DNA from: Turnera subulata
Lineage: Eukaryota; Streptophyta; Magnoliopsida; Malpighiales; Passifloraceae
Assembly (NCBI GenBank): GCA_028386065.3
Contig: JAKUCV010003070.1
Coordinates: 31,048 to 95,047 of the forward strand
Length of the DNA stretch: 64,000 nucleotides
Direction: 5' to 3'
Numbering within the stretch: the first letter of the stretch is position 1; every line of letters begins with the position of its first letter. Position numbers and translations under genes: made by a program. The notes below the pieces were generated by a model that worked only from the letters and a program-made list of their open reading frames with translations, had not been told where the DNA came from and did not search any database. Below, one piece after another: positions 32,701 through 43,601 of this stretch.

Positions 32701-32870
32701 ATTGATGATGATTGCAGGTGGAGGTTGAAGACCATCCCTACTTAGCAAAATCAGAGGGTGTTACAAATCTTCCAGCCTTTAAGATCTACAAGAATGGGTC
32801 AAGGGTCAAAGAAATTCCAGGAAACAAAAGCGAATTACTAGAGAAATTAGTCAAATTGTACAGCAGCTGA
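29754..32870 (+). CDS. TTL: TPR repeat-containing thioredoxin-like protein (TTL family)
   Basis: Seven exons with GT-AG introns join in frame: 29754-30769, 30899-31094, 31208-31380, 31599-31932, 32030-32234, 32357-32457 and 32718-32870, giving 725 residues (Arabidopsis TTLs are about 680-700). The ATG is in an ACCATGG context. Residues 1-250 are Ser-rich and disordered. TPRs start near residue 257 (GNDKYKKGKFEEALALYNRA, then AAYRSNRSAAL) and a second set is in exon 4 (GNLLFKASKFSEACTVYSEG). Residues about 625-725 form a thioredoxin-like fold (VEVEDHPYLAKSEGVTNLPA) in which the CxxC active site is replaced by FCNKAS, so it is a scaffold rather than a redox enzyme. In Arabidopsis, TTL proteins act in osmotic-stress tolerance and brassinosteroid signalling. 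Which TTL paralogue this is cannot be settled here. An AATAAA lies at 33098. Confidence 0.95.
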
Positions 32871-33097
32871 GTTGGATAGGAGTATGTATGAACATGAAAT
32901 TTGTGGATAGACAGAGGAGGAAGTCTGAGTGAGAGACTATTCAAATTTTTTTACAGAGGAACAAGTTTGGAAGTGAGCCTCCTACCCTAAACAAAAACAA
33001 TACAGGTTAATTGTCTTTGGATTGGACTACAGCTTTGCCAGCATTGCACGCTAAGCAAGAAGGCTAAAGAAGGAATCAGTGCTGCAGAACCAAGATT

Positions 33098-33103
33098 AAT
33101 AAA
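33098..33103 (+). terminator. Poly(A) signal of the TTL gene
   Basis: AATAAA about 230 nt past the stop codon, with no closer canonical signal. Confidence 0.5.
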
Positions 33104-33949
33104 CTAAGAGAGGAACTTCTTGCAGATAATTCTAATTTATTTTGGTTGCTTTGAATAGGATGCTCATAGTCATGGGAGCTCTTTATTCTCTTTACCTTAC
33201 ATATCATCTTTAAATTTTAATGCCCGGTTAGCAGCCCATTATCTGATTAAGTTGTTGGGGAAGGGAAAAGGTGAAAAAGAAAAGGAAAAGAATTGTTAGT
33301 TTAAGTTTTGGAGGGAGGCCACCGATTTTACTAGCAAGAGTGAATAACGGGAAAAGATTGTGATTGATTATGATTGATGAAAAGGAAATGATGATTTGAG
33401 TCTTCCTTTTTTTTTTTCTCAGATTACTAGCAAGCCAGCTATTCTCCATTCCCAGAAAAAGGAAAAAACTAAAACAGGAATCCCTTTATTTATTTTTTTT
33501 GGTCGAAACATATCATAAAAACAGGAATCCCTTTATGGGACTGCAGGTGTCCTCAGAAGCGCTTCCGGCTTCACTATAGGTAGATAACTCTCCAACAATA
33601 TCATTAACTCCGAACTAAGGGGATCTATATATCTGTAAAGAGATAACGGACTTTTAACGAGTTTGATTAATTATCTGGCCAATATTCAAATGTCTTTCCA
33701 TCAAATTCAGAGATCTAATAACCAAAAGGCTTCATTGTCAATTCCTTACTATCATGAATATTTGGAACACCTAACCCAACAATTTCATAAGATATCATTT
33801 TTGATGATGTGCAATGAGAACATGTTTTTGTTTGATGAATCCTTGAGTCTTAGTGATCCGAATTAGTCGGTTACTGCTGGTGCCCTCTTGCTCGAGCACC
33901 ATGGCCAATAGATTGCGGGTTTTCGCCATAGTATTGGTTCGTGCTCTTC

Positions 33950-34242
33950 GTTGGATGTAAAACTTTAGGGTTGTTTATAGGTTTGCATAAGGCGTAGCTA
34001 GGATCTTGGTTTTCGGTGTGTGGAGGTCGAAGTGGATGCTAGAAATTGGTGACCAATCTTAGGCAATAAGTGTTTCATGCTAGCCCAAGCACTACCCTCC
34101 TTGGTGAAGTTTAACAACTGTTATACTGGGAATTGGCAAGTTCATCTTAAGCATTTCCTTAAAGAGGCTAACTTGCGGTAGGTTGATTGGCTAATTTCAG
34201 TGTATTTTCTTTACGCACATTTCTTATTTTCTCCAGCTCCTT
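33950..34242 (+). pseudogene. Older LINE RNase H tail, target of the later LINE
   Basis: The plus strand reads NWQVHLKHFLKEANLR, then VDWL, the standard end of a LINE RNase H (compare NWQVKLQHTFREANQSADWL at 50000). The same unit continues past the inserted LINE from 40141 and ends in an A-run at about 40205. The full-length LINE inserted into this tail. Confidence 0.6.
34224..34242. repeat. Target-site duplication of the LINE, left copy
   Basis: TTATTTTCTCCAGCTCCTT, identical to 40122-40140. A few bases next to the T-run could belong to the tail. Confidence 0.95.
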
Positions 34243-34277
34243 TTTTTTTTTTTTTGAGAAATCGGCTGCTTTACTGC

Positions 34278-35162
34278 TTAATCAGAGTGATTTACAACAA
34301 AGTTAGTACTAGTGCATGCTAAGACACTACTGGGAAAATCCGAAAACCAGGATTGTTCCTCACCAAAAGAAAAAGCTAGTTGGCCTAACTCATGAGCGGC
34401 CTTATTACAGACTCTAGAAACATAAACAAATTGAATAGAATCAACAGGACCAGCATGTAACTTAATGCCACCAATGATATGACCAAAAGGAGTATTATCC
34501 AAAGTTGGCCGGCAGAGAGCTTGGACCACAACCTGAGCATCCATCTCCATTATAACCCGATTAAGCTGCATTTCCAAGGCCAAACAGAGGCCTAGTCTTG
34601 CGGCATACGCCTCTCCCACCGACGGGTTCAACATTACAGGAAGAAACCGAGATGCCATTGCAACAACAGCGCCTCGCCAGTCACGTATGATTGCACCCAG
34701 TCTGACACTGAGAGGGGAGACTGCAGCATCCATGTTCACCTTGAAAAAGTCACGTGGAGGTGGAGACCAATCGGGGGTAGGGGCTTGGGGAGCAGTGCTT
34801 TGACATCTTGCGGTAGCTCCCTGGTAATTCTGCAGGAAATTAAACGCTAAAGGAGGGATATTTTCCAATCTTAAGCTTGATTGTTGGAAGACCAACAAAT
34901 TACGATCTTTCCAGGCAGACCAGACAATCATAAGGCACTTTTCTAGGATCTCACTGCCATGAGTTTGAGCAATTTCTTGCAGCCAAAAGTGACCGGAGGT
35001 AGCCATTGAGTTGTTTATGGAACTGGGCAGTAAGCTTGTACCCCATAAGGTCTTCATCCATGGGCAGTCTCTCAAAAAATGCATTAAAGATTCTGGCTCT
35101 GTGTGACAATGAGGACACAAGGTGTCTATAGGCCCAATTTGCAGGACGACATTCGTCTTCAT
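34278..35162 (-). pseudogene. LINE RNase H domain and zinc-binding linker
   Basis: The zinc-binding segment LCPHCHTEPESLMHFLRDCP leads to RNase H starting at FFKVNMDAAVS. The Asp (NMDAA), Glu (VGEAYAARLGL) and Asp (IMEMDAQVVVQAL) catalytic positions are all present, followed by VCNKAAHELGQLA. This 294-codon stretch is open, so decay is slowest here, but it is cut off from RT by a frameshift near 35160. Confidence 0.9.
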
Positions 35163-37294
35163 TGGTATAGTATTTGTACATATACGTCATGCGAAAGATC
35201 TAACCTTCGGTAGGATATTAATCTACCACAATTGTTTCCACCAAACTTTGTCACAACCCGGGATGATGAGTCTATACTAGCTCGCATGGGGTGCAAGAGA
35301 GAGAGGCTAATCTCATACCCCGATTTCACCGTATATTCACCAGATGGAGTGTGAAACCAATAAGGTGTATCAGGTACGTCCCGGGCACTTAGAGGGATGC
35401 TTTTGATGAGATTCGCTTCTTCATTAAAGAAAATAGAGTCAATTAAACCGAACCTCCAGTCCCCCAAGTCTGAATCAATGAGATCACTGACGAGCATTCC
35501 CGGGGGGATGTTCGGGCTAATAGTCTGGACAGAATGTAAATCCTTGTCTGGTAACCATTTGTCTCCCTAAACATGCACCTGTCTGCCATTCCCAATTAGC
35601 CACCGAGTCCCCTAACTTACCACTTCCTTGGCTTTAAAGATGCTCCTCCACGTGTAACTTGGATTGAATCCAACTGAAGCTTCAAGGAAAGAGGATTGTA
35701 GGAAATATTTGGCTTTGAAAATATGGGCTACTAAACTATTTTCATTCTTGATCAATTTCCAGCCCTGCTTTGCCAGGAAAGCTAGGTTGAAAGCATCCAG
35801 AGAGTGAAACCGCCCGCACCCACCCTTCCTGCGACACAATTTATCCCAAGCCAACCAGTGAATCTTTCTCTTCCCAGTCTTTTGGCCCCACCAGAAACGT
35901 CGAATAAGAACCTCCATCTCATCACATAAAGACTATGGTAAAAGGAAGCAGCTCATAACATAGTTGGGAACCGCTTGAGCCACTGATTTGATAAATATCT
36001 CACGCCCCGTTTTCGATAACAATCTTTCCTTCCACTGCCCCATCTTCTTAACAAGCCTGTCTCTGACATAAGCAAAAGTAAGCTTCTTAGACCATCCCAT
36101 CATAGTCGGAAGACCAAGATATCTCTCAAAAGAAGTCACAGCCTTTATACCTAAATCCCCTTGGATTTGAGATATTCTCTATTCATGTATGTTTCGGCTA
36201 AAAACAACTTCTGATTTGTCAAGGTTGATCTTCTAACCTGATGCAAGCTCATATTTATCCAGGATATGGACAATGGCCTGAGCTTCTGGCCTAGTGGCTC
36301 GCATGAAGAATATACTATCATCAGCGAAAAAGAAATAGGAAACATATGGAGCCTGAGGACACACCCGAACTCCATGCAGAATACCACGAGCTTGAGCTTG
36401 ATAGAACAAAGCAGATAAACCTTCAGCACAAAGTAAAAATAAATACGGGGATAGTGGATCACCTTGTCTGAGGCCTCTACATGGGGTAATGCTATCGAGA
36501 GGGGTTCGGTTAAGAAGGATTGAGTAAGATATAGTAGGAACACAATGCATAACCAGGTTCGTCCAGTTTACGTTAAACCCCAGTCTGAGCATCATTTGTT
36601 CCAGGAAATCCCATTCCACCCGATCATAGGCTTTGCTCATGTCTAGCTTAAGTCCTATATATCCATGTTTCCCTAAACATACCTTCTTCACGTAGTGGAA
36701 GGTCTCAAAAGAATTGAGAGCATTATCAGTGATAAGTCGCCCAGGCACGAACGCACTCTGCTCTTCTCCAATAATGTCAGAAAAAATAAGCTTCAATCGA
36801 TTGGCCAAACACTTTGTTACCAATTTAAAGATGACATTGCAAAGACTAATAGGCCTGAATTGGCCACACTCCTCCGGATACTTGACCTTACGAATGAGGG
36901 TGATGTAGGTATGATTCAAGCTAGAAGGATCCCCACCATGATTAAGCATAGCCAATACAGTTCTGCATACATCATCACCAACAACAGACCAAAAACGGTG
37001 GTAGAATAAATGGGGCATACCATCTGGTCCAGGAGCCTTGGACGGATGCATCTGTGATAATGCCGTGAAAATCTCCCCACTAGTGAAGGGTCGAGAGAGC
37101 AAGGCATTCATCTCTTCAGAAACTCGGGATTCCACATAAGAGAGTACAAGGTCTGCCTATACAGTGCCCGATGAGGTGAACAACTGTGTAAAAAAAGAGT
37201 TAAAAACTCCAACAATGCCTCTCTATGTTCGAACCGCATAATGGAGTTAGATCGAAGCCATTGATTGGCTTTGTGGAAGAAAAATTGGGTGCAT
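35159..37294 (-). pseudogene. LINE reverse transcriptase, broken
   Basis: From 37135 downwards: KAPGPDGMPHLFYHRFW, FRPISLCNVIFKLVTKCLAN, EEQSAFVPGRLITDNAL, LKLDMSKAYDRVEWDFLEQ, GLRQGDPLSPYLFLLCAEGL, and the palm motif FFFADD at about 36317-36331, all standard RT blocks. The thumb and linker follow at 36139-35612 (LPTMMGWSKK; RRFWWG). A stop after about 36233 and further stops at 35933 and 35612 disrupt it. RT would copy the element RNA into DNA at the target. Confidence 0.9.
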
Positions 37295-38375
37295 TAATCC
37301 CCTTCCCTTAGCCATGTAACTCTAGACCTCTGTGCCCATAGCATCTCCTCCTTATATATAAGCTCCTCCAGCTCCTTATTCAACACTCTCGTCTGTTCCA
37401 CCACCGTAGGCGTCTGATCGAGGGAATGAAGCTGCTCCAAATTTTGTCTTTTTTCCTTGACAGCAGCTATGATATTCTGAAAACTAGCCTTGCTCCACTG
37501 TTTTAACTTGTCAGCACAAAGTGCAAGCTTTCGTTTACACGTCTCAACAGGATTGTCCAGAATATCATTTTGGCATGCATTATTCACTGTCACAGCACAA
37601 CCCTCGTCAGTAAGCCAAACAGATTCAAACTGAAAAAGTTTTTTACCTGGGCTATGAACAGAGGGAGCACGATCAAATAGTAGCTTCAATGGTGCATGAT
37701 CCGAACCCTGACGGGGCAAATGTTTGACTAGTGCATTAGGGAAGAGCGCAGACGAGGTACTAGAAGCCACAAAGCGATCAATTCTTTCCTCTATATATGT
37801 GCCATTCTGATGTCTATTTGCCCAAGTGTAAGTACATCCAGTGTAACCAAGATCAAATAATTATGCAGTGGTTAGAGCATCCTAGAAGCCTTGCATTGCA
37901 GAAAACAATCTAGGCTGACCACCCCTCTTCTCCCATTGGAAGAGAATTTCATTGAAATCCCCTCCACATAACCATGGCAGGGACAAATCCCCTGTCAGAA
38001 GATCCAGTAGGTGCCATGAACGTCAGTAGTTTCTAGCCAACCATAAAATCCAGTGAAGCGCCATGTACCTCCCTCCCCAATCCCTGAAACACTAACATCA
38101 ATATGATGTAAGCTCAAAGATCTCAGAGTTATATCCACCTCTGCCCCCCAAAGTATAGCCAAACCTCCACTTCTCTATCTGCCAAAACCATCACAATCCA
38201 CAACAATCATACCATCCCAATTAAGTCTGCGCTGAATCCGTTGCATCTCACTTGTTTTTAGTCTAGTCTCTGAGAGAATGACTAGTAGAGGATTTTCAAG
38301 CATAATTTGCTTGCAAAGAGAAGAAACTGCACGTAGATCCCCTAAACCACGGCAATTCTAACAAAAGAGACTCAT
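37295..38375 (-). pseudogene. LINE APE-type endonuclease, degraded
   Basis: Starting at the ATG at 38375 the minus strand reads MSLFC, a stop, then NCRGLGDLRAV and PLLVILSETRL, the APE endonuclease N-terminal motifs. ILWGAEV, ITLRSLS and WRFTGFYG follow. Several stops and frameshifts lie before the RT region, including the C-terminal segment at 37294-37770. This domain normally nicks target DNA to prime reverse transcription. Confidence 0.8.
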
Positions 38376-39043
38376 TGGGATCGGCAGGGCTGCCCAGCAG
38401 CCTCTACCGTTAAATCATCATTCTGGTGTGGTGTGAAGCTGAGTCCCTTCTCTTTTTACCCGTAGCTTCAAAATCCATACACACATCCTTATCCTCTCCA
38501 CCAACATTCTTCCTTTTAGGTATACCACCGCTATCACTCGATGACGCAATCCCAGAACCTCTCGTTCTCGCCAGTCGCTTCTAGCGTGGCCCTGCAGCAC
38601 CACAATTTGAATGAATCTCCGAGGCCCCACTGTTCGAAATCTGACTATCCACTACAAAACTAGAAGTCTGAGATTGGGTACCAGCTCTCGGACCTTTGTC
38701 AACCTTAACGGATAACCTGACCGAAGACAAGTTCAAAGGTGGAGTATTAAAAGTGAAAGAGGGGTCACTTATTTAGTTATTAACCACTCCTGTATGATCT
38801 ACCCCCGGGGCCGATAGAACTTCTATAGGGCTACTGATGCTGAACCTCTCGAGTTGCTTAGAAACTCCCCGAGTAGGGGTCAATAAATCAGCCAACCTCT
38901 GTATCGGCACCTCCACCAGCCCTTTCACATGAGAAGCTCCAAAACCCTGGCGCTCAACACCCTAAAAAACTGCAACAGACAGCCCAGATGAAAGCGGTCG
39001 AAAGTTGAGGTTGGGTTCCTGGAAAGAGCTCTGAATTTCCACT

Positions 39044-39984
39044 TCATCGGGGCCAACAGTACCCCACAGCTTCCTTTGACAAAACCTGATGCTTACTAGC
39101 CTGTGGTCTAACCCTAGACTGTCTTGAGAAACTGTCCTCAGAACCCATCTCAGGGGTCAAGGAAGATGGTTTGAAGACAAGTTTACGCCTGGCACTTACA
39201 AGATTGGGCTCCTGTTGATGAGATAGAGTACGTTTTAGTGGTGAGGCTCGTAGCTCCTCCCCGTACTGGTATAAGGCCGGATTGAGAAGATCAGTGTCAT
39301 CTACATGAGCACAATCTTTGGCAATATGACCGAGCCTTCCACAATGATAGCAGAACCAAGGGAGTCTCTTGTGCTTATAGTAGACCCATACCACTCGATT
39401 CCCTAGTAGGGCAAGAGACGAGCCTCTTAATAGGGGGGTCCTCACATCCTTAATAGCACGAAATCGAATGAATTTTCCTCGCCCGAGTCCTCTTTCTTGA
39501 TCCGTGTTAAGGAGAGAGCCCACTTTACCACCCAATAGCTCAGCAAGGTTTTGTTTTCGGTAGTTTAATGGAACATCATATGCCCTTACCCACAGCGGCA
39601 CATGAAAAAGAGAGAGCTCCGACGACTGCTCATGCCCCTAGACTTCCCTCAACAACACCACCTGGTTGTCAAAATTCCAAGGTTCCTGCTCAAGTACCCT
39701 CTCCTTATTCCTCCATTGAAAGAATTAAAAGACAAACAGATTCTTATCAAGCTGCGATATTTCCACATCATGAGTCGCCTTCCAAACCTGTTTCATCGTG
39801 CGCATAAGGCCTGAACGTTGAAGGGCCGCTCTGTCCTGAGAGTACCGACCAAGCAAAGACCCAACTCCGACGGCACCGACTCACTCCCCTCATCATCAAG
39901 AACTACCTCCTCCTGTTCATCCAAGGTTGGGATCATGACAGGGGGATCGTCCTGACTCTCCTCAACATCACCAACAGTTGCCAT
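39044..39984 (-). pseudogene. LINE ORF1: DUF4283 and CCHC zinc knuckle, broken
   Basis: It starts MATVGDVEESQDD at 39984. A frameshift near 39800 moves the frame into the DUF4283 block (TMKQVWKATHDVEISQLDKN; WNFDNQVVLL). After a stop near 39620 it continues with VPLWVRAYDVPLNYR and LPWFCYHCGRLGHIAKDC, the CCHC knuckle. ORF1 proteins of plant L1-type LINEs bind the element RNA. Confidence 0.85.
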
Positions 39985-40121
39985 AAGATTCAACAGAAAA
40001 GAAACAAGAAACCCTAAGAGGGAGAAAACCGTAGATGGGAGGCAAAACCCTAGAAGGGGGAAAAAACTCTCAGCGTACGCGAGAGAGAGAAACCCGACAA
40101 AAACGGGAGAATATAATAATA

Positions 40122-40140
40122 TTATTTTCTCCAGCTCCTT
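40122..40140. repeat. Target-site duplication of the LINE, right copy
   Basis: TTATTTTCTCCAGCTCCTT, pairs with 34224-34242. Confidence 0.95.
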
Positions 40141-40229
40141 GGTCACCTTTACTTTCCTTCGATGATGTATAGATGATGCACACGATGTGTCTATGCTCAA
40201 ACAAAAAAAAAAAAGAATCACTTATTATA

Positions 40230-42500
40230 CTTGATAAAAAAAAAAAAAGAGTGGCATAATCAAGTTTTATCCCTCCTCATTCGGAGTTTGAATCCCACAT
40301 GTTCCAAATTTAGCCCAACTTGTGGTGTGAATAAGGTCAAATATCAACAGCCCAAAAATAAATAGAACGCCCGTTTATGATTTGTGACAGGCCCATTGGA
40401 CATAAAAATCTATCAAGATTTGGTCTTTGCCAGTCGCATTCTTTTAGATTAGCGAGTACCGATAATAGAGAGGAGAGGAAAACCAGAAAGGGTACTTGAT
40501 GGATGCCAGTTGAACTATAATTTTAATGTTACTGCTACACAGTACACAGCTTTGTTGGCGCACATCATCAGCCTCTTGCTTTGCCCCCTCCATGTCACGG
40601 CCTTTTTCTGATTGCAGTTGGGCTACTGGGGCAAAAGCCTTAAACCCAATTCATCCCTACCAGCGCATGTGATATGAATTAAAAAAAAGCCTATTCTTTT
40701 TTTTTTTCTTCTATATATGTACCCCTTGATCAAAGAGAGATTTGTTGTCATAATTGATGGAATGGGTGTATAAGGGTGATAATGGTGGCAGTGTTAACAG
40801 GGCATGGCTCTGCTCACAAAAAATTGCTTTTCCTTACAGTAATAACAATTTTTTTGGTTGTACTAGTAAGATTGTCCTGGGGTATAAGAATACCAAAAAG
40901 AACTTGATGAACCATTATCATATCCGGCATCATCTTCTAGCCTACATCGAAATCGGATCACATGTAGATATATCAGCATATAGTCAAAACGAATTCTTGA
41001 AAGTGAGACGAGTAAAAGGTTACGATCCCATGTTTTGTTTTAACTTTTAACCAAGGGTGTACAAGATGAAGGAATAAATTAAACCTCATCTTCAGGGGAC
41101 ATAATTGATCAATTTATTCACTGCTGCTTTACCATGTATTGTTATTATTACTATTATTATTATTCTTATTATTATTAGTATTATTATCGTTACCTTGTTT
41201 CATCATGAATCATGACGAAGACATAATTATGGACCATTATTAGGACAGCAAAACATCCTTCCTAACGACCCTTTTCTTTCTTGTTGGGTTCTTAAGATTT
41301 GGATTCACAACTCAAAAGAATACACCTTGCAGCCAAAGAAAGAGGATGATAAATTGTAGATTCTTCTCTCTCTCTTTCAGCTTTTTTTTCTTTCTTCTTT
41401 TACGACTTTTATTGGCCGTGACAAATATAGCCTGTGAATTGCATTACATTTGTCTGGGATAGTGTTTGCACCCCTGCTTGCGGAGCAGAGAATAGTAATG
41501 CTTGTTACTGTGTTCCTCCAGGAGTCACTTCACCACTAACAGCTGAAGAACATTTCTCTTGGTATTACACTCGTTAGTAATTATTGACCAACATCTTCCC
41601 GTTTTAAACTGTCAATACCTCGGATTTTGAACAGAATTGCACAAACTAAGTGATGGCAGTATTCAGATTTGTCCTCTCAGGGAAAAAAGATGTCAGATCC
41701 GAGAATTTATTGATTTCAGTAAACTAAGCATGACTAGACGATGTTCATAGTAGATAGATACATTTGATGGTACAAAAGCACCATGTTACTTTCTTTTCTT
41801 ATATAATACCATTCACTAAACCAGGTGTGATTGTAATCTGAAAGTTATTACCAAAACAAAGCTGTGAAGTATAATATAATTATTAGAGCAGAGTATGCAC
41901 TCTCTGGATCTCCGAGTCCCACATTTGGACTCGGTTGAAAGATTCTATTATCCTTCACGCACCCAAATGCAAATTAACAGAATGAACAAAAGAAGAAAAA
42001 TACAAAAGCTATAGATGAGATCACTCTGCGCCTGCAGAATCAGCAAACATATCGACAAACCGGGGAATCAAAATCGAACTGCATGTGCCACTTCAAATCT
42101 CACTACATAGACAGACACACGTGGGAGCAAATTTAGATCCCAAATTAACTAAAATATCAAATTGGATTGTCTTCTTCCCAGTCACCACTCAAAAAGAGAG
42201 AACCAGATTTCAGACAACATAAGATTTACATTCATCAGAATACATATTTGGTATGGCGGCAAATACAGCACAAAATGTACATATGATATGACAACTGAAG
42301 CAACATCTGTACAAACGTAATAGACTTAAAATCTTGTCAATATGAAAACATCAATTTAGCCTATATTTGGTAATTGGGAATGTTTAAATTTCCCAACTCC
42401 CTTGTTCAAGAACTCAGAAGTAAATCAAAATTATTGAACGAAAAAAAAAACACTTGAAATTACTTGAGAAGTCTTCAGCGTGTGAAATGGGTGGGAATGG
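40230..42500. other. Intergenic region, no gene seen
   Basis: Nothing coding is supported. An imperfect (ATT)n microsatellite lies at about 41143-41190 and a poly(A)-rich patch at about 40200-40245. The 98-codon ORF at 40754-41050 has no recognisable domain. Confidence 0.5.
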
Positions 42501-42521
42501 ATGCACATGGATTGAAGCTCA

Positions 42522-43601
42522 TCATCTCTTCCAACTTCGACTCCTTGATAATGGATCTCTGGTTCCACCCACAACCCAGGTTTCTTTAGCTATATCGGTT
42601 GAAATTTTGTAGAAGTCAGTGTCGTATCTCATCACCACTAAGTTCTCTTTGTTGGAGTTTGTTTTCTCTTCCTCCATTAAAGTTTTCAAATTCTTCCCTC
42701 TCTTTTCCTCTTGTTTTCTTCCCTCTTCTGAATCATCACCATTACCATCTCCTTCTCCTTCATCATATTTGTTGTGTTCTTCTTTTTCTTCTTCTTTGTG
42801 TTTCTCTTCTAGCCAGGTCTTAGCAGGAGCAGACCTACAGCGCATAAGCAAGAGAGCATTTGGAGGAGGGACACAAGGAGCAGCGAGAGCCTGATCGTCA
42901 CTAAAAGACCTCTCTTTCTCTTTTCTTTCTTCTTCTCCGTACACTCCATTGGTTTGATTCTCTTGTAACACCATAAACCACTTAGAGAATACGGTTCTTG
43001 AAGCCTCGCTTCCCTCGCTTCCGGGAGCACTGGCATCATGGCTTTCTGGAAGGTCATGGTATTCTTCATCTTCTTCTTCATCATCAGAAGTAATATCTGG
43101 TTGAGGGAAGGAGCCAAAGCAACGGAAATCAAGCCTTATGCTTCTTAAACATGTCAGGAACTGCATTACTTCTTTCTTAAATCCAATGGAGTCGGCCCAA
43201 GTTGATCTTTTCTTGTGTTTTCCTTTGTTGTGGATTCTTTCGATCTCTTCCATCACTGATTGCCAGCTCTTGCATGACCTGCCCTTGTGCCTCACTTTGA
43301 TCTGCCCTGCACAGGTGACCTTTGGTGAGGTTGGTTCTGAAATCTCTGAACCCATTTGCTTGTTTTTGGCCCATAATAGAGGACTGGCTTGGCTGGCACC
43401 ACCCCTGGTGCTGGATTTCTTTAATAAATGGTGCTGCTGATGCTGATACTGATGGTGGTGGTGGTGTTGGTGGCGTTTTCCGGGATCGGATGGCCTTGCA
43501 GGACTGCAAATGGGCTTGGGCATTAAGGTTAGGTGCGCTCTGGAAGGAAAGCACACTAACAGATCAGCTGCTGGAGCTCCTTTGGTTTCTCTTCCTTTCA
43601 T
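42522..43601 (-). CDS. Plant-specific protein similar to syringolide-induced protein 14-1-1
   Basis: A single-exon ORF of 359 residues starting MKGRETKGAPAADLLVCFPS. The N-terminal block (LTLMPKPICSPARP), a His-rich run (residues about 44-58), SPLLWAKNKQMGSEISEPTS, and KVTCAGQIKVRHKGRSCKSW match a conserved plant family annotated in soybean as syringolide-induced protein 14-1-1. A second conserved block is FLTCLRSIRLDFRCFGSFPQ, followed by an acidic run (SDDEEEDEEYHD). APCVPPPNALLLMRCRSAPA is also conserved. The C-terminal third is Glu/Lys-rich and low in complexity. No signal peptide or membrane segment. The soybean member was found as induced by the elicitor syringolide. The biochemical role is unknown. 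Confidence 0.8.
   Translation of the reverse strand: MKGRETKGAPAADLLVCFPSRAHLTLMPKPICSPARPSDPGKRHQHHHHHQYQHQQHHLLKKSSTRGGASQASPLLWAKNKQMGSEISEPTSPKVTCAGQIKVRHKGRSCKSWQSVMEEIERIHNKGKHKKRSTWADSIGFKKEVMQFLTCLRSIRLDFRCFGSFPQPDITSDDEEEDEEYHDLPESHDASAPGSEGSEASRTVFSKWFMVLQENQTNGVYGEEERKEKERSFSDDQALAAPCVPPPNALLLMRCRSAPAKTWLEEKHKEEEKEEHNKYDEGEGDGNGDDSEEGRKQEEKRGKNLKTLMEEEKTNSNKENLVVMRYDTDFYKISTDIAKETWVVGGTRDPLSRSRSWKR

Larger units (their letters stand above)
34243..40121 (-). mobile_element. Full-length L1-type LINE (5.9 kb), inactivated
   Basis: Flanked by a 19-bp duplication TTATTTTCTCCAGCTCCTT (34224-34242 and 40122-40140). The poly(A) tail reads as a T-run at 34241-34255, so the element is on the minus strand. 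In order it carries ORF1 (DUF4283 and CCHC knuckle), APE endonuclease, reverse transcriptase, the zinc-binding RVT region, and RNase H. Each ORF is broken by stops or frameshifts. The complete 5' end and intact duplication show a full-length insertion. Decay came later. Confidence 0.95.

Noticed and set aside
40754..41050. 98-codon plus-strand ORF as a gene
   Set aside because: No domain, no codon-use or splice support, and no family resemblance.
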